10,872 nt of DNA from Thermoplasmata archaeon (GTDB taxonomy: Archaea; Thermoplasmatota; Thermoplasmata; Thermoplasmatales; Thermoplasmataceae). Made by a program: the position numbers and the translations under genes. Under the pieces are notes generated by a model. The model did not search any database and had not been told where the DNA came from. It was given only the letters and a program-made list of their open reading frames with translations. The stretch spans positions 1-10,872 of the forward strand of contig JAKAYJ010000029.1 of assembly GCA_021816385.1 (NCBI GenBank), read 5' to 3'. Shown one piece after another: positions 5,656 to 10,872 of this stretch (position 1 is the stretch's first letter; each line of letters opens with the position of its first letter).

Positions 5656-8111
5656 TTTCCACCGCCTGTGGGCATATTCTTTTTCTTCGCTCTCCATCTC
5701 CTGAATGCCCTGATTTCTAAATACAGGTCCGCAATCACGACGAGGACAACTATCAGGTCGAAAAGATAGAAGTAGCCAACAAGGGGTGTTAATAATATCT
5801 TCAGCTGTGGCACGAGCGAGCCCGCATCCATGTCAACATAGAAATAAAGTAAGTTATTTACCGCGTCCTGAACGGGTGGATCAGCTACAGAAAAACCGAC
5901 CAAAGGTCCAGTTGTATTCTCCTTAGTGTTATTGTTTTCATAGCTCACTATTGGATTTCCAAGTGTATAGAATCCTGGATTCCTGGTTATTACTGTAAAA
6001 TTAAGATACAGCGTATTTCCTGGAGATAGTTTTGCATAAGTTGAACTTTCAGTCGATCCGGAAATTATGTGAATGGAATTTCCGTACTCTCCCACAAATC
6101 CAGTTTCATTTATAGACAGGTTCGTGAGTGTATCTGTGTCCCTGTTCGTAACTCCTATGGAAACAGCATGTTCGTTTGCAGTTATGTTGGATATTCTATC
6201 TGAAACCTCCAGTTTAGCCGGGAAATTTGCATTTGTAACATAATTCACTTCATCCGGATTAATCATGCCCGTTGTATTTACCACTTTGGCATAGTTGCCG
6301 AAGTCTACTTCACTGGCAAGTGATTTGTTGTTAGTGTAACTGTAGAATTCATACTTGTTTACATTATTCATTTCCACCGGGAATCCTGTTACAATTAAAG
6401 ACTCAGGAGTTCCTGAGAAGTTAAGACTGTGATCATAGTTTATCAGTTTGGCCAGGGTAAACGTATGTTTGTTTCCTGAGGACGTATATACGTGATTCTG
6501 TTCAAAAATAGAAAGAGAGAAGGTAAAATCGGATTTAGAATTAAAAAGTGTAGACAGTCCTGAAAAGCTGGACAGATCTGAAGTTATTTCGCTTGAATGG
6601 ATACTTCCACCCATCATCACAAATGAATCAATAGGACCATCTGCTGTTACTGAACTTAGATTTCCGTCCTGAATAGAACTCTTAAGGATCAAGCTAGACT
6701 GAGTATTTCCATAGAATGCACCATTATTTTCTACCAGTTTGTTCTCAATATTCCTGTAATCAGGAGTGAATGAGAATAAATAAATCCCAACATCCGGTAT
6801 ATTAAGACTGCTCAGGCTGAGATTCAATGCCAGGACTGAATTTAGTGAACTGCCTCCTACCGATGACACAAAATTTTTAGCTGATGAATAGGTGGAAGAC
6901 TGCTGAGAATTTGAATAACCATCAGTGATAAACAGAATCATTCCTTCCGGGAGCAGGTTGAAAACCTGGGTTAACTCATTTGAATTGAAGTCAGTAGCAT
7001 GATACAGGTTATCAATACCTAATTGAGACAACAGATTAGAAACGTTGTATGTGACAAAATATGCGGACAGAATTGTTGAATTTGCAGCCATAAGTTCGCT
7101 TCCTGAGCTGCTGTTAGCTTGCATACTCCCATACACGCCATACTGTGACCCAGTTTTACCAATAAAACCACCGGCGAAGGAATACGAACTGTTACCACGC
7201 GAATTCAAGCTAGAATCGGTATGGAGGACATTTGTAATAAAACCTGTCGCAAATGACTGTTCTAATGTAGTTTGCGCCACATCACCTCTATTATTACTTT
7301 GATTACCTGAATGCATAATGGGTACAGAAAATGAAATTATGACAAGTAGTGTCAGTATGACTATTGCTGCCATTTTAGCAGTTTCCTTCGTTTCCTTAAC
7401 CTGCTCAGTATTCCCGGTCTTTGCAGGAGCCTTCTTCTCTCTCTTTGCATATCTATTAATTAGATATCCAACGAGCATAGCAACTATGGCAACAATCAGG
7501 AAGTCTTCGATTGCCTGTATAAGTAACTCTTTGAAGATAATCGGCCCGTATGTTGACACTATTGTACTTATGGAGGAAGCTGAAAATGAACCTGACGAAC
7601 CGGAGAGTGGATTAGAAGTACCTTTTCCAAGGAAAGAGGAAATTGTACTGAGTATCCTTTGTACCAATGGCTCAGAAAGAATAGCAGTCATTGAGCTTCC
7701 CTTTGGAATTGGAGGGAGACCTGAATTAGTTACACCGCTTACCGAGGTTGAGGTAGATAGTTTCAACAATGAACTGATTGCGCTGGTTTCATTGAACAGT
7801 ATGAAATACAGCGAAATACCCATTACTGTCAGTATTGATGCATATATAGAAATGGTTGATACAAAGGCTTTTCTGCCCTTTCTTGCCCCTATTCCAATTG
7901 CAATGCCAGTCAGTATAAATATGGGAATCAATATAGTCTCCTTTAATGGATTCCCAAGGAGAAACAATAAAAGTCCTGAAATTATAACAAAAGGGGTCCC
8001 AAGGGACGGTCCTATCCATTGGATCAGAGGACTGTAATAGACAGTTAGATAATAATAGCTTGAGAATAAAACGATTCCAAGTCCCAATAAGTATGATGTT
8101 AACTTACCCAC
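5652..8111 (-). CDS. Large membrane protein with a sequon-rich extracellular domain
   Basis: I do not recognise the family. The protein is 819 residues. Hydrophobic helices lie at about 5-25, 36-53, 57-75, 83-106, 192-218 and 246-266, and a last one at 775-797 is followed by a basic tail (RAFRRWRAKKKN). Residues 267-770 form one large region rich in Ser, Asn and Thr with about 15 N-x-S/T sequons (for example at 270, 307, 333, 344, 356, 430, 484, 564, 612, 642, 664, 668, 704, 732), so it is probably outside the cell and glycosylated. A linker at 221-245 is highly charged, as expected for a cytoplasmic loop. GMILFITDGYSNS (390-402), followed by IPDVGIYLFSFTPDYRN (438-454), vaguely recalls a von Willebrand A fold, but no DxSxS metal site is visible. 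The start is a GTG with a TATA box 24 bases upstream. A surface or cell-envelope role is inferred. Confidence 0.75.
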   Translation of the reverse strand: MGKLTSYLLGLGIVLFSSYYYLTVYYSPLIQWIGPSLGTPFVIISGLLLFLLGNPLKETILIPIFILTGIAIGIGARKGRKAFVSTISIYASILTVMGISLYFILFNETSAISSLLKLSTSTSVSGVTNSGLPPIPKGSSMTAILSEPLVQRILSTISSFLGKGTSNPLSGSSGSFSASSISTIVSTYGPIIFKELLIQAIEDFLIVAIVAMLVGYLINRYAKREKKAPAKTGNTEQVKETKETAKMAAIVILTLLVIISFSVPIMHSGNQSNNRGDVAQTTLEQSFATGFITNVLHTDSSLNSRGNSSYSFAGGFIGKTGSQYGVYGSMQANSSSGSELMAANSTILSAYFVTYNVSNLLSQLGIDNLYHATDFNSNELTQVFNLLPEGMILFITDGYSNSQQSSTYSSAKNFVSSVGGSSLNSVLALNLSLSSLNIPDVGIYLFSFTPDYRNIENKLVENNGAFYGNTQSSLILKSSIQDGNLSSVTADGPIDSFVMMGGSIHSSEITSDLSSFSGLSTLFNSKSDFTFSLSIFEQNHVYTSSGNKHTFTLAKLINYDHSLNFSGTPESLIVTGFPVEMNNVNKYEFYSYTNNKSLASEVDFGNYAKVVNTTGMINPDEVNYVTNANFPAKLEVSDRISNITANEHAVSIGVTNRDTDTLTNLSINETGFVGEYGNSIHIISGSTESSTYAKLSPGNTLYLNFTVITRNPGFYTLGNPIVSYENNNTKENTTGPLVGFSVADPPVQDAVNNLLYFYVDMDAGSLVPQLKILLTPLVGYFYLFDLIVVLVVIADLYLEIRAFRRWRAKKKNMPTGGGN

Positions 8112-8130
8112 CGGTGCATATAATCAACCC

Positions 8131-8139
8131 TATTATAAA
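8131..8139 (-). promoter_or_regulatory. TATA box for the large membrane protein gene
   Basis: TTTATAATA on the minus strand, centred 24 bases before the GTG at 8111, which supports that unusual start and a leaderless message. The six bases upstream (8140-8145), where BRE would be, are original genome sequence. The inserted element begins immediately beyond them, so basal promoter bases are intact while everything further upstream was displaced. Confidence 0.6.
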
Positions 8140-8160
8140 TTTTACAATAATCTGAGCAAG

Positions 8161-8184
8161 AAAGCTCCGACCTTCAGGGAGGAG
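8161..8184 (+). repeat. Left-end hairpin and guide of the IS element
   Basis: AAAG (8161-8164) is followed by an imperfect hairpin: CTCC (8165-8168) pairs with GGAG (8181-8184), CC (8171-8172) pairs with GG (8177-8178), the loop is TTCA, and a GA/GA internal mismatch separates the two short stems. It resembles the right-end hairpin in its CTCC/GGAG base, as expected if one TnpA recognises both ends. Confidence 0.75.
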
Positions 8185-8228
8185 ATGAATTGTGAAAGTT
8201 TATTGGTATTTGTGTGACTGTGTAAGTA

Positions 8229-9398
8229 ATGATTAAAATCCTCAAGGTGCGTTTATACCCAAATGTAGAACAGACGGTTCTTCTGGAAAAGCACTTTGGG
8301 TCATGCCGCTTTGTATGGAATCATTTTCTCGAAGTGAGAAACAAGTACTTTGCTGAGCATAAGAACGACAAAAAGAGGGGATTATCAGGTTTCGATACCA
8401 TGAAGATGTTAACGACATTGAAGAAGGGGTTAACATGGTTGAACGAAATCAATTCTCAGAGCCTTCAACACTCCCTTGTAAAGCTGGACATGGCATTCAA
8501 GTCGTTTTTCAAGCATAATGCCAGTTATCCGAAATTCAGATCAAAAAAGGATAACCAGTATTTCATAATACCATCAGGATTCAAAACAGACGGAAACAAG
8601 CTGATTATCAAAAAATTCATGGAAGGCATAGAGTACAGAGACGAATCTACATTTCCAGCCGATATAAAGCAGGTTATTGTAACTAAAGATGTTGAACGCT
8701 ACTATGCATTTATCCAGCATGAAACTGATGAGAAGTTATCTAAAGGAGATGCCATCATCGGCATAGACATGGGAATCAAGGCATTCCTAACCACATCGGA
8801 TAAATTGCAGGTTGAACCGCTTAATGCATTGAGGAAAAGTGAAAAGAAGTTAAAAAGAGAACAGCGGAGGTTATCAAGGAAAAGAAAAGGATCGAAAAAC
8901 AGGAAGAAGCAGATAGTGAAAGTGCAGAAGATAAATCAGAAAATCAGGGATGCAAGAACGGATTTCAACCACAAGGTATCAACAGCGATAGCCAAGCATT
9001 ACGGTACTGTTGTAATTGAGGATTTAAACATACAGGGAATGCAAAGAAACCAACATCTTGCAAGAAGCATAGCAGATCAGGGATTGTATCTGTTCAAGAC
9101 CATGCTAACGTATAAACTCGAATGGGGGGAAGCGGTCCTCATTGAGATTGGAAGATTCGATCCTTCATCAAAGATGTGCTCAAAATGCGGAAACATCAAG
9201 CATGATTTGAAACTGTCGGATCGCATATATCACTGCAATGTGTGTGGTCTTTCTATGGACAGGGATCTGAATGCTGCAATAAACATAAGGAATATGGGAT
9301 TAATAAAAATAGGACAGGACATGTCCAAATTCACGCCTGTGGAAAGTGCTACAGCAGCGGAACTCTCAAAAGGAGGTCTACGAGTTGCCACTCTATGA
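8229..9398 (+). CDS. tnpB: RNA-guided nuclease TnpB of an IS200/IS605 element
   Basis: TnpB proteins are RuvC-type nucleases guided by an RNA made from the element's right end; they cut the empty donor site and so favour retention of the element. The protein is 389 residues and looks full length. An N-terminal domain begins MIKILKVRLYPN and contains WNHFLEVRN (30-38). RuvC residues are visible: D180 in GIDMGIKAF, E264 in VVIEDLNIQGM and D346 in DRDLNAAINIRN. A zinc ribbon has C317, C320, C336 and C339. A basic stretch (about 202-233) precedes RuvC-II. All key residues are present, so it is probably active. The ATG at 8229 has a weak GTTTATT box about 28 bases upstream. The last codons and the right end overlap the presumed guide RNA. 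Confidence 0.95.
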   Translation: MIKILKVRLYPNVEQTVLLEKHFGSCRFVWNHFLEVRNKYFAEHKNDKKRGLSGFDTMKMLTTLKKGLTWLNEINSQSLQHSLVKLDMAFKSFFKHNASYPKFRSKKDNQYFIIPSGFKTDGNKLIIKKFMEGIEYRDESTFPADIKQVIVTKDVERYYAFIQHETDEKLSKGDAIIGIDMGIKAFLTTSDKLQVEPLNALRKSEKKLKREQRRLSRKRKGSKNRKKQIVKVQKINQKIRDARTDFNHKVSTAIAKHYGTVVIEDLNIQGMQRNQHLARSIADQGLYLFKTMLTYKLEWGEAVLIEIGRFDPSSKMCSKCGNIKHDLKLSDRIYHCNVCGLSMDRDLNAAINIRNMGLIKIGQDMSKFTPVESATAAELSKGGLRVATL

Positions 9399-9457
9399 AT
9401 CAGGAACCTCCGATGCTTTAGCATGGAGAGGATGTCAGGAAACTTTTTTTATAAGTC
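9340..9457 (+). ncRNA. Predicted reRNA (omega RNA) and guide of TnpB
   Basis: In this family the guide RNA covers the end of tnpB and the right end, and the guide is the flanking DNA just after the element. Structure visible here: GG-AACTC (9359-9365) can pair with GAGTT-CC (9382-9389, one G bulged); the end hairpin 9408-9428 has an 8-bp stem with one bulged G and the loop TTTA; and GGAGGT (9372-9377) is the exact reverse complement of ACCTCC (9406-9411), a candidate pseudoknot competing with that hairpin. The scaffold would end at 9438 and the guide would begin GAAACTTTTTTTATAAGTC. The 5' boundary is a guess. The T7 run at 9444-9450 could end transcription inside the guide. Confidence 0.45.
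9404..9438 (+). repeat. Right-end hairpin, guide and cleavage site of the IS element
   Basis: GAAC (9404-9407) is followed by the stem CTCC-(G)-ATGC pairing with GCAT-GGAG (9408-9428, loop TTTA), then ten bases ending in TCAG. The ending GAGGATGTCAG is of the kind commonly seen at right ends of archaeal IS605-type elements. The final TCA is also the reverse complement of the acetyltransferase stop codon TGA. Confidence 0.8.
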
Positions 9458-10007
9458 TTGCTGGATTTCCTCCCACTAATACATCTGGAGGGACATTTCT
9501 CGTAACCACAGAACCAGAAGCAATTACGGATCTGTTTCCAATACTGATTCCCGGATTTATTATGGCACCACCTCCAATCCATACGTCATCACCTATGGTC
9601 ACTGGTTTTCCCAGCTCCAGTCCACTTATTCTTTTTTGACTTTCCAGTGGGTGAGATGCCGTATATATATGGACAGAAGGTCCGAGAAGAGCATTTCTTC
9701 CTATGGTCACCCTGCAGACATCCAGTATAACACAGTTATAATTTGCATAAAACTCATCTCCAATCTCAATATTGTAGCCATAGTCACAGTAAAAAATAGG
9801 TTCAATATAGGGATTTTTTCCTACCTTTCCAAAAAAGGCTTCAAGGATTTGAATTCTTCTGGAAGCATTACCTACTGGAATTATGTTGAATTCATTCAGT
9901 ATGGTTCTTGCCCTCATTCTTTCTTCAATAAGCTGGGCATCGCTCGAACGGTATAATTCCCCGGAGATCATTTTTTCCTTTTCGCTCAATGGGTTCCTAT
10001 GCTTCAT
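9435..10007 (-). CDS. Sugar O-acetyltransferase, LacA/Maa type
   Basis: Acetyl-CoA-dependent transferase of the left-handed beta-helix family (maltose, galactoside or NodL acetyltransferases). The protein is 190 residues, normal for the family. An N-terminal helical cap, MISGELYRSSDAQLIEER (13-30), is the maltose acetyltransferase signature. Hexapeptide repeats follow, with IFYCDYGYNIEIGDEFYANYN (its key part 71-91), the catalytic histidine H119 in YTASHP, VTIGDDVWIGGGAII (136-150), and the ending VPPDVLVGGNPARLIKKV. The ATG at 10007 has a TTTATAAT box 25 bases upstream. The stop codon TGA is supplied by the last bases of the IS element: before insertion the gene ended TCG TAA, now TCC TGA, Ser-stop in both cases. 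The acceptor sugar is unknown; the real substrate may be an envelope glycan. Confidence 0.93.
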   Translation of the reverse strand: MKHRNPLSEKEKMISGELYRSSDAQLIEERMRARTILNEFNIIPVGNASRRIQILEAFFGKVGKNPYIEPIFYCDYGYNIEIGDEFYANYNCVILDVCRVTIGRNALLGPSVHIYTASHPLESQKRISGLELGKPVTIGDDVWIGGGAIINPGISIGNRSVIASGSVVTRNVPPDVLVGGNPARLIKKVS

Positions 10008-10028
10008 CTTAAATTAACCACAACTTCC

Positions 10029-10036
10029 ATTATAAA
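10029..10036 (-). promoter_or_regulatory. TATA box for the acetyltransferase gene
   Basis: TTTATAAT on the minus strand, centred about 25 bases before the ATG at 10007, which fits a leaderless transcript. The gap 10008-10082 holds nothing else that I can identify apart from the T-run after the tRNA. Confidence 0.55.
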
Positions 10037-10076
10037 CGATTCGATCACTAAAAATTCAATAATGACATAATGCCTT

Positions 10077-10081
10077 AAAAA
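10077..10081 (-). terminator. Possible T-run terminator after tRNA-Ser
   Basis: Five T in a row on the minus strand, one base after the tRNA 3' end. This is enough for archaeal RNA polymerase to stop and would separate the tRNA from the acetyltransferase promoter. Confidence 0.4.
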
Positions 10082-10082
10082 G

Positions 10083-10164
10083 CGCCGGGAGAGAGATTCG
10101 AACTCCCGATCCACAAAGGGAACCAGATCTCAAGTCTGGCGCCGTACCACTGGGCCACCCCGGC
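10083..10164 (-). tRNA. tRNA-Ser(UGA)
   Basis: An 82-base gene that folds as a class II tRNA. The acceptor stem GCCGGGG pairs with TCCCGGC (one G-T), with discriminator G as in serine tRNAs. The D stem has three pairs, GCC/GGC. The anticodon stem CCAGA/TCTGG encloses the loop CTTGAGA, giving anticodon TGA, which reads UCA. A 15-base variable arm is typical of serine tRNA. The T arm is GGGAG, TTCGAAT, CTCTC. CCA is not encoded and no intron is seen. A TATA-like AGTATATTG lies near 10197-10205, about 37 bases upstream. Confidence 0.95.
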
Positions 10165-10231
10165 AAATCTGTATGTTAAATCAATTCAAATGCAAACAAT
10201 ATACTGCAAGATCAAGAACTGAGAAAATATC

Positions 10232-10828
10232 TTATCTTCTCAATCTGTCATTTGCCCTTATTGAGGGTCTGCTTTTTGCTGATCCCTGTCTTCCAGTCCT
10301 CAGCCCTCTACCCTTGTAACCTGCTGAAGTGAGACCCCTGTAAACCCTGCCCTTGTTCTGTGGTTCTGAGATCCATGAAATTCTGTTGTCCTTGTAGATC
10401 GTTGGCTGGTTTTTATCTACTAGAATTATCTCATAATACTTGTAGAACCCGTCTTCACCCACGTAATAGGAGTTCAGAACTTCAGTATTCGGATATTTAT
10501 CTGCAGCTCTTTCCTCTGCAATCCACTGGATGCTCTTTTTTCTTGTGAGCTTGCTGTATGCCAGTCTTCTCGGTCTCCTTCCTCCCATTATTTTAGGTCT
10601 GTTGGACCCTCCTCTTCTGACTCTTGATCTTACTACTATATATCCGATCTTTGCCTTATATCCAAGTGATCTTGCCCTATCCAGTCTGGTTGGATGTTCC
10701 AGTCTTTCTATGGAATTTCCTTTCCTCCAGTCTATCATCCTTTCCCTCTGAAACAACAGGATTTCAGACTTCTTTGGATTCTTCCACGTTTCTGCGATTT
10801 TGCCATATAGATTTGAATGATTAACCAT
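10232..10828 (-). CDS. rpl15e: Ribosomal protein L15e (eL15)
   Basis: Protein of the large ribosomal subunit, found only in archaea and eukaryotes. The protein is 198 residues, close to the usual 194-196, and very basic. Family segments run the whole length: [29 protein letters not shown] near the start (key part 8-35), [30 protein letters not shown] (45-74), [11 protein letters not shown] (84-94), [22 protein letters not shown] (106-127) and [25 protein letters not shown] (165-189). The ATG at 10828 is the natural start, since [10 protein letters not shown] aligns with the family N-terminus. The upstream sequence (10829-10872) has only weak TATA-like elements (ATTACATTA near 10845-10853), and nothing else is identifiable there before the window ends. 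Confidence 0.97.
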   Translation of the reverse strand: MVNHSNLYGKIAETWKNPKKSEILLFQRERMIDWRKGNSIERLEHPTRLDRARSLGYKAKIGYIVVRSRVRRGGSNRPKIMGGRRPRRLAYSKLTRKKSIQWIAEERAADKYPNTEVLNSYYVGEDGFYKYYEIILVDKNQPTIYKDNRISWISEPQNKGRVYRGLTSAGYKGRGLRTGRQGSAKSRPSIRANDRLRR

Positions 10829-10872
10829 TTCTTTCTACCCTTAAGTAATGTAATGGTGATATGAAGCTATAA

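Larger units (their letters stand above)
8146..9438 (+). mobile_element. TnpB-only IS200/IS605-family element, complete with both ends
   Basis: An element of 1293 bases. It carries tnpB but no tnpA, so it would need a TnpA transposase from elsewhere to move. The left end lies directly after TTAC (8142-8145); 19 bases later a hairpin begins, preceded by AAAG (8161-8164). The right hairpin (9408-9428) is preceded by GAAC (9404-9407) and followed by 10 bases ending in TCAG (9435-9438). These distances and tetranucleotides reproduce the layout known for IS608, where TTAC pairs with AAAG and TCAA pairs with GAAT. Here the changed last bases (G in the cleavage site, C in the guide) still match. As expected for the family, there is no terminal inverted repeat and no target duplication. 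It lies between an acetyltransferase gene and the promoter of the large membrane protein gene. Confidence 0.85.

Noticed and set aside
7318..8037. A 239-codon open frame on the plus strand
   Set aside because: It lies wholly antisense to the large membrane protein gene, whose helices, charged linker and promoter are coherent. The antisense frame has no recognisable motif and is explained by the composition of the true gene.
8165..8184. Left hairpin as the leftover right end of a second, older element
   Set aside because: Its AAAG guide, 19-base spacing and flanking TTAC fit a left end, and the rebuilt empty site is coherent without a second element.
9636..9956. A 106-codon open frame on the plus strand
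   Set aside because: Antisense to the acetyltransferase, whose hexapeptide repeats and catalytic histidine leave no doubt about the coding strand.
1..10872. CRISPR array, toxin-antitoxin pair, restriction system or other defence island
   Set aside because: No regularly spaced repeats and no matching gene pairs were seen; the only nuclease is the element-borne TnpB.

Overview
The window comes from an archaeon, most probably a euryarchaeon of the Thermoplasmatales type (the order is inferred). Domain-level evidence is solid: ribosomal protein L15e, prefoldin alpha, an archaeal-type phosphoglycerate kinase, a short FtsY, a tRNA gene without encoded CCA, and TATA-like boxes about 22-26 bases before several start codons with no Shine-Dalgarno sequence, as expected for leaderless transcripts. 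Base composition is moderately AT-rich and genes are tightly packed. No gene-free stretch exceeds about 150 bases.

Layout. Bases 1-713, minus strand: a partial sugar-nucleotidyltransferase gene preceded by a four-helix membrane protein gene whose stop overlaps its start. Bases 918-2508, plus strand: a bacterial-type proline dehydrogenase, then an XRE-type regulator with its own promoter and a perfect 9+9 inverted repeat beside its TATA box. Bases 2592-5109, minus strand: a compact operon pgk, prefoldin alpha, ftsY. Bases 5224-5655, plus strand: a Nudix hydrolase of the Ap4A hydrolase type. Bases 5652-8111, minus strand: a large membrane protein with a Ser/Asn-rich outer domain full of N-glycosylation sequons; it shares its stop-codon bases with the convergent Nudix gene. 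Bases 8146-9438: a TnpB-only IS200/IS605-family element. Bases 9435-10007, minus strand: a LacA/Maa-like O-acetyltransferase. Bases 10083-10164, minus strand: tRNA-Ser(UGA). Bases 10232-10828, minus strand: L15e.

The most informative part is the insertion element. Its ends can be placed to the base. TTAC lies just left of the element, AAAG directly precedes the left hairpin, GAAC directly precedes the right hairpin, and the element ends in TCAG. The spacings (19 and 10 nt) and the guide/cleavage tetranucleotides follow the IS608 rule. Removing the element rebuilds an empty site in which the acetyltransferase ends Ser(TCG)-TAA; with the element present it ends Ser(TCC)-TGA. The insertion therefore replaced a stop codon without changing the protein, and it stopped about six bases upstream of the next gene's TATA box. 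The same boundary predicts the TnpB target-adjacent motif and the RNA guide.

The other genes are housekeeping or membrane functions. Nothing in the window amounts to a clearly new multi-gene system.
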